Source: Saccharum officinarum (lineage: Eukaryota > Streptophyta > Magnoliopsida > Poales > Poaceae). From it: a stretch of DNA of 64,000 nucleotides. Made by a program: the position numbers and the translations under genes. The stretch is from the NCBI GenBank assembly GCA_020631735.1, contig CM036170.1, positions 71,935,737 through 71,999,736 of the forward strand, written 5' to 3'. Shown here in pieces: positions 22,774 through 34,203 of the stretch (the first letter of the stretch is position 1; each line of letters starts with the position of its first letter). A model generated the notes under the pieces. That model did not search any database. It had not been told where the DNA came from and worked only from the letters and a program-made list of their open reading frames with translations.

Positions 22774-25700
22774 TCATCTTTTAAAGTTACTAGAATCAAG
22801 CACATTTAGTTTACTTCTCAACCTACAAAAAGTAGCCTCATCTAAAGGTTTAGTGAAGATATCCGCTAATTGATTTTTACTTCTTACACCTTCTAGTGAT
22901 ATATCATTTTTAGCAACATGATCTCTTAGAAAGTGATGGCGGATATCAATGTGCTTGGTGCGTGAGTGTTGTACCGGATTATTAGCAATTTTAACGGCAC
23001 TTTCATTGTCACATAAAAGCGGCACCTTTTTAAGAACAACTCCATAGTCTAGGAGGGTTTGTTTCATGTATAAGATTTGTGCACAACAAGCCCCCGCGGC
23101 AATGTATTCCGCCTCGGCGGTGGACAAAGCCACACTATTTTGCTTCTTAGATGACCAAGATACTAAGGATCTCCCAAGCAAATGGTATTCTCCGGATGTG
23201 CTTTTTCTATCAATTTTGCAACCGGCATAATCCGAATCGGAGTAGCCAACTAGTTGGAATCTAGCTCCTTTGGGGTACCAAAGTCCTATGCTTGGGGTGT
23301 ACTTAAGATATCTTAAGATTCTTTTTACGGCACTTAGGTGAGGTTCTTTAGGGCACGCTTGAAAGCGAGCACACATGCACACACTAAACATGATATCGGG
23401 CCTAGATGCGGTAAGGTACAACAAGCTACCAATCATAGAACGGTAAAGAGTTTGATCGATTGGTTTACCTCCCTCATCTAGATCGAGATGTCCATTAGTT
23501 GGCATTGGGGTCTTAATTGGCTTGCATTCTTCCATCTTGAATCTTTTGAGAAGATCCTTGGTATACTTTTCTTGAGAGATAAAAATCTCTTCTCTCATTT
23601 GCTTGACTTGAAAACCAAGGAAGAATGTTAGCTCACCAATCATTGACATCTCGAACTCTTTTGACATCAATTCACCAAATTCTTTGCAATAATCTTCATT
23701 TGTTGACCCCGAAGATAATATCATCAACATAGACTTGACAAATAAAGATCTCTCCATTAAACTTCTTGGTGAATAGTGTGGTGTCAACCTTCCCAATAGT
23801 GAAGCCCTTCTCAATGAGGAAGTCCCGGAGTCGCTCATACCACGCTCTACGGGCTTGCTTGAGCCCATATAGCGCCTTAGACAACCTATAAACATGATTA
23901 GGATATCTAGGGTCTTCAAACCCGGGAGGTTGTTCAACATAGACTAGTTCATTTATGAAGCCATTTAAAAATGCACTTTTTACATCCATTTGATATAATT
24001 TCATTTCATGATGTGATGCATATGCAAGAAGGATACGAATGGCTTCAAGTCTTGCAACGGGTGCAAAAGTCTCTCCAAAATCAAGACCTTCAACTTGAGA
24101 GAACCCTTTTGCTACCAGTCTTGCCTTGTTTCTTACTATTATGCCTTGATCATCTTGCTTGTTGCGGAACACCCACTTGGTTCTAATGACTCTTGCGCCT
24201 TTTGGATGCTCTTCAAGTGTCCAAACTTGATTGCGGGCGAAGTTGTTCAATTCTTCATGCATGGCATTCACCCAATCTGGATCTTAAAGAGCTTCTTCTA
24301 TATTCTTAGGTTCAAGATAAGAGACAAAAGAGTGATGTTCAACAAAAGAAGTAAACTTTTGAGATCGAGTCATTACACCCTTTGTGGGACTCCCTATAAT
24401 GAGATCTTGTGGATGTGTTTGAAGTAGGGGTGAGTTTCTTCGATCAACCATTTGAGGAGTAGGATGGGGAGCATCAACATCTTGAGCTTGTGCCTCGGCT
24501 TGTTGATGAGAGACATGAGTATCTTCATTTTCAACTCTCTTATTCTTGTCATCATCTTGAGGCACATATGATAAAGATGGTGGATTGACAATTTGTACAT
24601 CGTCTTCATCATCTTTAGGCTTGATATCTCCCACCGGCATGTTCTTCATGGCCTCCCTCAATGGTTCATCACCTACATCATCACAATTCTCAATTGCTCT
24701 TTGGGAGCTGTTAGATTCATCAAATTTCACATCATATGTTTCTTCAACCAAACCGGTGGCATGGTTAAATACTCTATATGCTTTGGACTTTGATGAGTAG
24801 CCAACAAGAAAACCAATATCACAACGTCTTTGGAACTTCCCTAGGTGTTGACGCTTCTTGTATATGTAGCATTTGCAACCAAACACCCGGAAGAATGAGA
24901 CGTCCGGTTTCTTCCCATTTAGCAACTCATAAGGGGTCTTGTTAAGGAACTTTTGTAGGAAGAGGCGATTTGAAGCATAGCATATGGTATTGATTGCCTC
25001 GGCCCACAATTTCTCCAGTGTGTTGTACTCATCTAGCATTGTTCTTGCAAGAGTGATCAAGGTCTGGTTCTTTCTCTCAACTACACCATTTTGTTGAGGA
25101 GTGTAGGTTGATGAAACTTCATGCTTGATTCCAATTTCATCACAATAAGCTTCAATGTTGGTGTTGTCAAACTCTTTGCCATTGTCACTTCTAATTTTCT
25201 TTATCTTGACTTCAAATTCATTTTGAGCTCTTTTTGCAAACTTCTTGAAGCAATTTGCTACTTCGGACTTGTCATGAAGAAAAAAAGTCCAAGTGTATCT
25301 TGAGTAGTCGTCCACAATCACTAGGCAATAGAGATTTCCACCCAAGCTCGTGTAGGTTGTGGGACCAAATAAATCCATGTGTAGAAGTTCTAGTACTCTT
25401 GATGTTGACATGTAGGCTTTGGTTGGATGAGTGTTTGCAACTTGTTTGCCGGTTTGACATGCACTACAAGGTTTGTCCTTCTCAAACTTTACATTCTTCA
25501 AACCTCTCACTAATTCTTTCTTCAATAGCTTGTTGAGAGTATTCATTCCAACATGAGCAAGCCTCCTATGACAAAGCCATCCAAGTGTAGTTTTGGTGAA
25601 TAAACATGTCATCAAGTTTGCATCTTCGAAGGTGAAGTCAACAAGATAGAGATTATTGTATCTAAAGCCCTTAAAAATTACTTGCTTGTCATCTATCTTT

Positions 25701-25999
25701 GTAACAACCACTTCATTTGGAGTAAACAAGCATTGGTAGCCAAGGTCACAAAGTTGCCCAACGGATAGTAAGTTGAAGCTCAAAGAAGCAACATAGAGCA
25801 CATTTGAGAGAGAGTGATCATTTGATATTGCAATCTTGCCTATACCCTTTACTTTGCTCTTTGAATTGTCCCCAAATGTGATCTTGTCTTGACATACCCC
25901 ATTCTCTTCAAGTGAGGTGAACATACGAGGATCACCGGTCATGTGTTGTGTGCAACCACTATCAATCACCCAATGAGATCCACCGGTCTTGTAGTTCAC
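22774..25999 (-). pseudogene. Copia pol: protease, integrase, RT, RNase H; stop and frameshift
   Basis: In order on the minus strand: aspartic protease start (WVIDSGCTQHMTG), integrase HHCC (HRRLAHVG...CSACQTGK), integrase DDE core with HMDLFGP, VDDYSRYTW and TPQQNGVVERKN, then RT ([36 protein letters not shown]) and RNase H (GYSDSDYAG, STAEAEY, KHIDIRHHFLRD, LADIFTKPL). An in-frame stop at about 24284 separates integrase from RT. Directly after the catalytic YVDD the homopolymer GGG is GGGG (about 23703). This shifts the frame, and RNase H continues in another phase down to 22774. All catalytic motifs are still recognisable, so loss of function is recent. Confidence 0.93.
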
Positions 26000-26013
26000 C
26001 TACACACAAGAGA

Positions 26014-28356
26014 TCAAGCCTTTTGTTTAGGGACCCAAACTTGAGAGGGACCCTTAACTTTCTCAACTAGTGACTTGGCAACCCATATTTTCTTAGGCCT
26101 ATTCTTGTTAGGGGGACCCAAGAATATGACTTTCATCTTTCCACTTGAATCTTTTCTAAGCATGTAATGAGCATTGAAAGCAAAGGGTCTAGCATGCTTG
26201 GGCAAGGGTTGTGGTGGTGGAGTTTTGCACTCATGAGCAAAATGACCTTCTTGTCCACACTCAACACATCTCTTTGGCTTGGGCTTTGACTTGCTTTGTT
26301 GTTGTTGAGCTTTGGCCTTCTTCTCTTGATTTGCCAAATAACCAATGCCACTCCTATCCATCTTCATGACGGTGTTCATGAGTAGCTCACTTTGCAAATG
26401 TTGGCCTCTTGTGAACTTGCTTAGGCCGGTCTTGAGATGCTCTTTTTCTTGCTTGAGCTTCTTGTTTTCTTCAATAAGTGACTTATTTGTAGCTTGCTTT
26501 TCAAGAGCCATCAACTTCTTGTTCTCATTCTTAAGCATCTTATTTTCACTCTTGAGCTTGACATACTCATTATAGTTGTCGGCCTCAACCACACTCTTGC
26601 CTTTGCCGCTAGAACCTTACTCAAAGTTCTTAATAATCAAATCATCACATGATGTAGCTATATCAATCTTAACAACTTGGTTAGTAGCATCATGTGTCTC
26701 AAGAGCAAGCTCATTAGCAACAATAAGAGTATCATAGTTGATTTTCAATGTAGTATATTCTTCTTTTAGCAAGTTGAGTCTAGTGATAAGTTCACCATGC
26801 TTCTTCTCAATTTTATCATGTTTATCTCTAAACTCCTTGTTAGAAGTTTTGAGCTCCTTGAGAGAGGAAGACATAGTTTTATTTTGATCTTTGAGCTCAT
26901 CACTAGTCTTATATGCATTTTCAAGCTTAGATGAGAGTGATTTATTTTCATGTTGAAGCTCATCATTTTCATTTCTAGTTCTTCTTATGATTTTAGAGTA
27001 TTTGTTCAACAATTTTACAAGTTCATCATAAGAAGGTGCATCATATTCATCATCACTATCACTATCATCATCATCATCATCACTATCACTATTTTGTAGC
27101 TTTCGATCACCCTTAGTCATGAGACATAGGTGAGAAATAAATGATGATGGTGAAGATGGCGGTGAAGGTGGTGATGAAGACGTCGACGAAGATAATGATG
27201 GCCCAATCACAAGTGCGGCGATCTTTTCTTTTTCATTGTCGCTTTCATCACCGGAGAACTCACATGATGATTCAATGTCGGTGAGCCAATCACCAACAAT
27301 GTAAGCTTTGCCTCCCTTCTTCTTATAGAACTCTTTTTTCTTGCCGTCTTTCTTTTTGTATGGCTTGTTCTTTCTTTTCTCATCTTCTTCATCACTTGAA
27401 TCATCTTTCTTGCCCTTGTACTTGTTCTTGTACTTGTCTTTTGGAGGCTTCGGGCATTGATGAGCTAGGTGGCCAAGTTCACCACAATTGAAGCAATCCA
27501 TTTCAGAGATTGGATTCCTTTTGCTACTTGTGAAGAATTTCTTCTTCCTGCCATCGAACTTGATGCCACTCTTGTTGAGCTTCTTTAGCATCTTGGTGGT
27601 CTTCCTCACCATGAGTGCAAGTGATGCATCATCAATATCACTTTCACTTGAACTTTCTTGCACCATCATGGCTTGGCCCTTCTTCTTTTTCTTTTCATGG
27701 CTAGCTTTGAAGGCCAAGTCTTTTTTCTTGGAAGATGATGAGTCCTCTTCTGGAGTAATGTGCATGTACATCTCATGTGCATTGATCTTTCCCAATACTT
27801 GAGTCGGTGTTACGGTGGAGAGATCACTTTGGTGAAGTACGGTGACAATGTGTCCATACTTCTCAACGGGAAGAACACTCAAGATCCTCCTTGCAACATC
27901 CGATTGACTCATTTGAGTGAGTCCAAGAGCATTGAGATCTTCTATAAGAACATTCAAACGAGTGTACATTTCATTAGCACTTTCTTTGGGAAGCATCTCA
28001 AAAGAATTAATTTTCTTTAGAGCAATATGATAGGGTTCCTCATGCTCACTCTTAGTTCCCTCATGGAGAGAACAAAGATTTTCCCACAATTCATGAGCGT
28101 TTTTGGCATTACGCACACGATTGAAGATATCTTTGCCTAGGGCCTGGTAGAGTGCATTTTTTGCCTTTGCATTCCACCGGTCGTATTTCTCCTCGTCACC
28201 ACTTGGGTTGGCGGGATTCCTTATAGGAGGAAGCCCTTCGGTTACGGCTCTAAGGCACCCAACATCTATGGCTTCGAGGTATGCCTCCATATGAATTTTC
28301 CAGTATGGAAAATCGTCTCCCTCAAAAGTGGGAGGAGGTCCTTCCCCATTAGACAT
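26014..28356 (-). pseudogene. Copia gag with two zinc knuckles, one internal stop
   Basis: ATG at 28356 (MSNGEGPPPTFEGDDFPYW) lies 40 bp inside the PBS. The frame contains a UBN2/gag-type domain, a first CCHC knuckle (CFNCGELGHLAHQC), a long acidic Ser/Asp-rich and coiled-coil stretch, then a TAA at 26617-26619. The same frame resumes without a shift (26592-26014) and contains more coiled coil and a second CCHC knuckle (CVECGQEGHFAHEC). The TAA probably replaced a sense codon such as CAA by one transition. The frame ends at 26014, after which pol is in another phase. Gag forms the virus-like particle that packages element RNA. This copy would give a truncated product. Confidence 0.9.
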
Positions 28357-28394
28357 CTTGCTCTAGGCGGTGAAGCCTAAATAAAGAGCAACAC

Positions 28395-28408
28395 GGCTCT
28401 GATACCAA
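28395..28408 (-). promoter_or_regulatory. Primer binding site (initiator Met tRNA)
   Basis: On the minus strand TTGGTATCAGAGCC lies directly after the 5' LTR. TGGTATCAGAGC is the standard plant PBS complementary to the 3' end of initiator Met tRNA, and it fixes the element orientation. Confidence 0.95.
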
Positions 28409-28409
28409 T

Positions 28410-30048
28410 TGAAAGGATCAAGATGCCCAAGAGGGGGGGTGAATTGGGCTTTTCTAAAAATTAATTGCAAGAATTAAATCCTACAAGCCAAACTTCACCC
28501 CTAGTGTCTACTAGTGTTCCTTATGATTATACCGATAAAAGATTTGCACCCTAAGTTTCAATCCTAGACTAGTATGGCAATTCTAGGAAAGTAAACAAGC
28601 AATGAAAGTAATGCACGAAAGTAAATGCTTGAAAGTAAGGGTTAGGAACACGGTGATGTTTTGCCGAGGTATCGGAGAGTCGCCACTCCCCACTAGTCCT
28701 CGTTGGAGCACCCGCGCAGGGGTATAGCTCCCCCTTGATCCGCGTAAGGATCAAGTGCTCTCTACGGGTTGATTCTTTGACACTCCGTCGCGGCGAATCA
28801 CCCAAAACCGATCACAACTTGAGTTGGGTCACCCACAATCTCGTCGGATGATCACCAAACTCCCAATCACCACCAAACCGTCTAGGTGATGGCGATCACC
28901 AAGAGTAACAAGCTAGAACTCTCACTTGACCACAACAAGTTTAATGAGAAGATGGATGCACACTTGCTATACTCTTGTCACTAGTGAGGAATCTCAAACT
29001 TTGATTCTCAAATCAATATCCTCATTAGGGCTCTTGCACTCCCTTACACTCCAAAGATGTTTCTCAGCTGAACAAATGAGCAAGAGACCTCTAAAAGAGG
29101 TGGAGGGGATGTATTTATACACCCCTCAGACAAATCCAACCGTTATCTATCGAATCAGCAAAACGCGCACTGACCGGACGCGCTAGTCGACATGACCGGA
29201 CGCGCCGGTCAAGTGTAACTGTCGAAAATCGAAAGTTATCGCTGAGTGATCGGACGCGCCGGTCTGAGATGACCGGACGCGCCGATCAGGGATGACCGGA
29301 CGCGTCCGATCATGCAAGAACCTTACTGGAAACTGATCTGACGCTCGACCGCGTCCGATCATAGGTGACCGGACGCGTCAGGTCAGCTTGGGACCTTACT
29401 GGAACGTGACCGGACGCGCCGATCACTTCACAGTCGCGTCCGATTACACTGTTTACCCTCTGAAACACGTGTCAGACTGACCACCGTGTCCGGTCCTCTC
29501 AAGGACCGCGTCCGGTCGATCAGTTAACTCCACACTGTCTTGTTAGTACTGACCGGACTGTTAGTACTGACCGGACGCGTCCGGTCATGACCAGGACCGC
29601 GTCCGGTCAAGGGTAAACTGCTCAAACGTCTTCCAAACGTGACGCAACTTGAACCAAGTTGCTTCCAACTGAACTCTGAGCTTTTCTAGAGCTACCTAGT
29701 GCTAAGTTTGACAAGTGTGCACCACACCTAAACAAAAGACTCACCTAGGTCAAGCTACTCGCTCATGCTCCCCTTTATAGTACGGTCAAAGGAAGAAACA
29801 AAGATCCTAACGACTATTCCAGATGTAACTCAACACCTTGACATCCGGAACTAATCGTCCTTAATCTTGTCGTTGATCCTTTAAAAACTGAAACGATTTC
29901 CATCAAGGGACATGAATATCATAGTGCCCAAAGCAGTTATCACCTCCATGACCTAACTTACTAACGTTTCTGCAAAACACACGTTAGTCATGGTAATAAT
30001 TCGTTGTCATCAATTGCCGAAACTAACACCGGGGCCTAGATGCTTTCA
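28410..30048 (-). repeat. 5' LTR of the SIRE-type element (1639 bp)
   Basis: Begins TG and ends CA on the plus strand (TGAAAGGATC...GCTTTCA). It carries a minus-strand TATAAATA box (29112-29119). Immediately upstream of that box in element orientation (about 29170-29610) is an array of CpG-rich GACCGGACGCG/CGCGTCCGGTC units. Compared with the other LTR it has an extra array unit near 29262 and a short duplication ending in TTAGTACTGACCGGAC near 29560. Confidence 0.93.
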
Positions 30049-30792
30049 ATACTGATAGAAGAGCACGCCATGAATGAGCCAAGGATTTAGGATGGAGCAA
30101 ACCGCTTATATTATCACAATGAATCAAGTAGATCATAGAGCAACCCCTAGAGCACTTAGGTGTCATGGTAGTAATTAGTGACTCGACACAGTCAATTCGA
30201 ATGCTTTTAAATTTTGTTTTGAATTAAAACTTAATTTTGAGCATGTATTTGTTAAGAAACTTCGGATTTTACCTAAACACGCATGCTAAAAAATTCTATG
30301 ACAAAATATTACTTTCTGAACCACAAATTTAGATAATTTTTCTCGGACTATTTAGTCTATTTTAAAGCTAAAAAGGTTATCATAAGACTCAAATATAGTA
30401 TTACAAGAAGATTTTTTAATAATATTAAAACTACAAGAAGTATGTTACCGGATACAAGCAAAATCATGCTATCGGTGGCGGCTTAACTTACCTGCTCAAT
30501 CACGCCATTCACTACGGCGTCACTCAGCTGATAAGTGTTCTTTGGCCATGCCAGCTAGTCACCACGTTCTTTACTTCTTTGGTTTGAAAAAGGCTCTTTT
30601 TAATATTTTAGTTTTTTTGGGTTTTTTTTTTAAAAATCTCCCTTGCCGAACTGGTGAAGAGCCTCGATTGATATCCGTGCACATAGCATCTTCGGAAAAG
30701 AAACTTTAAAGACCATAATATGGCAACGATAACGTCTCTTAACCTCTTAGGAATGGACAGATCACAGATGTACTGTAGTATTCGCACCTTAA
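30049..30792. other. AT-rich spacer right of the SIRE-type element
   Basis: Continues the sequence interrupted at 14583. No ORF or element boundary could be supported except the target duplication at 30049-30053. Confidence 0.5.
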
Positions 30793-31553
30793 GGCTATCC
30801 GCACTCTTCGTACTCTAAATTTATCATCTAAAAGGAATATTTCATCCTGGTCATCAAAATTCTCTCCTCTATACCACTTTCTCCCGCACTCATCCATCCT
30901 CTATATCTCTACTCTATCCACTATGGGACCCACTTATCAAGATTTTTTTTTCCTTTTTTTCTTTTTCTCTTCCCTTTTCTTTTTCCTCTCTCCTCCTTTA
31001 TCCATTCGACTACACTCGCCGGGCTCCTCGCCTCCCGCCGCCGACGCCGCGCCACCCCCATCCACCACCTCCCTCTCCGCTCCGACGACCAGCACGCGGC
31101 GGTGTGGGCCACCTGTGCGCGGGCCTGGCGGCGCGGGGCATCAGCGCGCGCGCGCCCCGGCGGCGGAGCTCGGCCGCGCGGCCAGCGGCGGTCCTCCCGG
31201 CCCCTTCCTCCCCGGCGCTTCCCCAGCTCCTCCTCCTCCATGGCGGGCGGACGGCGCGCGGCCTCGCCCCCTTCTGCTTCGGTGCTGGAGGACTGGCGGG
31301 CCTCGGCGGAGAGCGGCGCTGGAAGACCGGCGGCGCCCCCTTCTCCCTCGGTGCTCTCTCTCTCCCGGTGCCACGCGGCGAGCGGCGGGAGGCGCGAGGA
31401 CGCGCGGTAGCGGACGCCCTGCACGGACGCCAGGAATAGCGGACGGAAGCGTCGTCCGCTTGGATAGCGCGCGTTTAGCGTACAGCGCTGCGGCGGTTTC
31501 ATCCGCTATGTGCGTTTAGCGGGATGTGTTTACCGGAGCCAGTGCGGACAGTC
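30793..31553. mobile_element. PIF/Harbinger-like non-autonomous element with GC-rich cargo
   Basis: Termini GGCTATCCGCACT and AGTGCGGACAGTC form an 11/13 inverted repeat. The flanks are the 3-bp duplication TAA (30790-30792 and 31554-31556), which fits the TWA preference of PIF/Harbinger. The ends share phrases with the element at 41152-41591 (CTCTCCTCTATAC, CCTCTATATC, CTATCCACTATGGGACCCACTT). The centre (about 31000-31480) is over 70% GC, open on both strands for about 195 codons, and low in complexity (Pro/Ala/Arg). It looks like a captured gene 5' region, not a real ORF. Confidence 0.7.
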
Positions 31554-31756
31554 TAACAAAGTCGAGTCAAATACTGCCATATCCGTACATTGAAAGCCAA
31601 CCACGCATACATTTAGCATCACGCATTGTCTGTAAACACAGTTAGAATTATCTCAAATCAACCCGGACAGATCATACATGACAGGAGTAAAACAACCTAA
31701 CTCAGATAATACATCACGGAGTTAAAAAAGCACAAAACCTAAATCACAAGACCTGA

Positions 31757-34203
31757 TCAGGCAGCAGGGACATCCTTCAGTGTTGCAGGATCGACCTTCG
31801 GAGGGTCGGAATGGCGTCTCACTCTTTCCTTCGGCTTATCTGTCGGCACAACACTTGGTTTATCGACAACAGGGAACGACAGGCGCTTCTTAACAACAGA
31901 GTGGACCAAAGGTGCTCTCTCAGGAACCTCAAGCTTCTCAGTCAATAGACTGCGGTACCGAGACTTCGCCCTTGCAGACTCTGTCGACTGCATGTAACTG
32001 GGGAGAGGTGGTGTGCTCGTCAGGCTTGCATCATCCCGGACTGAGCCTCCTCCACCTGTGCTCTGCCTCCTTGGGCGCTCAGAGCGTATGCTTGTGATGC
32101 TCCTCAGGTCATCCTCCTTGTACAGCCAATTGCCCCTTGGACTTGCTGGCCTGGTTTTTCCTGAGGTTGATGGGGCCTTTGATGGCGGAGTTGAAGGTGA
32201 TTGCCGGCTTGGTGGGCGGCTCGACTTGTTTGGTGTTGCTGGTCTCTGGATTGAAATGGCACGGGATACAGATGCTCGAACAGTACCGATGCTTGGATTC
32301 TTTGTCAGAGCACGTTCTTTAGGATCCTTGTCCGCCGATCGGCTCTCCCAAGGTCTTGCTGTCATCCAGCGTTCCATCCAGCTCCAGCCCCAGTTAGGGT
32401 TCCCAGGTTCCGTGAAAGTAGGGGTTATAGTTCGACCAGAATTCCTCCACTGCATGAGAAGACCAAAAAAAGAATGGCCAAAGAGTGAGAAAACAGAGCA
32501 ACATGTATAGAACAAATCAATGTAGCACAGAAGTTGGGACCAGCTAAACAAGAAAAATAATATATGAACTCAACAGAAACAAAAGAGACAACTTGCCTGG
32601 TGAGAAAATGCATATGCAAGTGCTCTTTCTCGTCTCAGTGCAGCTTCCTGTTTCATCATTAGGTTGGCCTCAATTTGCTCTTTGGATTGATGACTGTGAT
32701 CCCAGTCTTCATCAATCTGATAAGAAAATTGACTGTCAGAAATCTCTTGTATCAGGACGTCCTATTCTATAATTGCATCATCTAGTACCCAAAGAAAAAC
32801 TCTACTTGGGTGTGACATTATGTTCTAAATTATGGTATAGAACATAGGGATAGAGAAAAACACATTTTCCCTAGATATCAATGTAGCTTAGAAGACTCTT
32901 GCATCAAAATGGTGTGCTCACCTTCATTTTCTCAAGTTCCCTTTGATGTTTCAATTGGAGCTGCCTTTGAAGAGTCTGTTTTTCCTCCTCCAACTTCACC
33001 CTTCTAGAGTAGATTTGAGTTTGAACTCTTGTCATTGTTTGTGTGCATTGCAAGGTGTGAGCGGTTTGGCGCTTGACAGCATTTCCATCAACAAGTGACT
33101 TCAATCTAACTAGACCTCTTAATGCCCGCAATGCTCTCCTTGCCTAAAATTGAAATTTGTTTTTGCAGATTTATAAGCACTTAATATCACATAGAAAGAA
33201 AAATAAACAAAATATTCATATAAATAGGTCAATGAATCCAATAAGATAAGTGGAAGTATTCTCAATAGATCATGTTTAGTCACACTTTAACTTGTTTTTT
33301 CAGCTGTAACATTAGCATCAGCATCTCTTTAAGTGCCATAAAAGATAGGAAACATCGGATAAAGATAAGTTTGAAAACGACCAGCAAAGTGAAATCTTGG
33401 CTGTATTCTAAAATGAACAGATCATAGAGATACAAAATGATGATAGACAGCAACACTTTACCAACCAAATCAGATGTCTTACAAAATATTAACCAAAAGT
33501 TAGTTTGCGTGCATGGTCTCAAGAGCTAATAAGTTCAAGACAGTGACCTACAGCAGTCAGAGGATCCGAATTTTCTTACCATAGGGCAAGTGCAATAACA
33601 TCAACAAGATAACAGAAGCAAATAGTAAATGACCTACAAGTGCAGATGAATTACCAGATAACCCCTGAAGGCAGTCTGAATCTTGGTGGCAGCAAGTTCT
33701 TCCCTTGAACTAACAGGCATTTTTGGTGCAGGCGTGGTAACTGCTGTGAGGCGGACAACCTCCGCAGCAGCCTGGGCAGCAACTGCTGCAGCTTCAGCAG
33801 CAACAGCAGATGCAAGCGCAACAGAATATGCATGCTTGTTCTGCTCACTGTCTGTTTCAACCGGATTGACATCTTTAATCTCCAGAGAGTGGGGCTGAGT
33901 TGGTGGTGGTGATGGCAACGGTGCTACTGGAGCAGTCCCTGGCACCGTTGAGATCGAAGGCTCCGAGTGCTTCTTCGATTTTCCAAATGGCCATCTCCTC
34001 TTGCATTTTGACTTGTCTGCCTTCTCAGCCTTCATAGTAGACACAAGCCATACAGATTGAAATGAAAGAACTTTAATACCAAGTGGACCATTTTTTTTTG
34101 CTGTGAATAGGGAATTTCGACATACCTTTGCTGCCTTTCCATCCGGATCAGAGGAGCTGAAGACTTTCTTCACCGCACTAAACCACTTTCCTTTCTTACC
34201 CAT
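31757..34203 (-). CDS. IQD-family (IQ67-domain) calmodulin-binding protein, five coding exons
   Basis: Exons in order: 34126-34203, 33655-34029, 32922-33143, 32597-32716 and 31757-32449, giving 495 aa. The protein starts MGKKGKWFSAVKKVFSSSDPDGK, typical of the family. A basic stretch follows (KCKRRWPFGKSKK). The IQ67 domain spans the exon 2/3 junction, with the intron at the family-conserved place: KIQTAFRGYL | ARRALRALRGLVRLKSLV ... VQTQIYSRR. The C-terminus is Ser/Arg/Pro-rich with the DUF4005 signature YMQSTESARAKSR. IQD proteins bind calmodulin and act as scaffolds at microtubules, membranes and nucleus, affecting cell shape and organ form. The exon 4 donor is GC (CAG|GCAAGT) rather than GT. 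A leader exon with an intron upstream of the ATG is likely (acceptor at 34247-34248). All residues expected for function are intact. Confidence 0.93.

Larger units (their letters stand above)
14584..30048 (-). mobile_element. Full-length Ty1/copia retrotransposon, SIRE/Maximus type, inactivated
   Basis: A 15.5-kb element on the minus strand, bounded by two LTRs (28410-30048 and 14584-16180) and by the perfect 5-bp duplication ATACT (14579-14583 and 30049-30053). In transcription order it has a 5' LTR, a PBS for initiator Met tRNA, gag with a zinc knuckle, a second zinc-knuckle ORF, protease-integrase, RT-RNase H, a long spacer with palindrome arrays and a nested solo LTR, an env-like coiled-coil ORF, a PPT and a 3' LTR. 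The integrase-before-RT order is diagnostic of Ty1/copia. The 3' ORF and large size match the SIRE/Maximus lineage. Gag and pol contain stops and frameshifts, so this copy is not autonomous. The LTRs differ by several percent by eye (about 15 differences in the first 270 bp) and by indels in the array. Confidence 0.93.

Noticed and set aside
30921..31519. Open frames of 193 and 198 codons on opposite strands
   Set aside because: Low-complexity Pro/Ala/Arg composition on both strands inside a Harbinger-like element.
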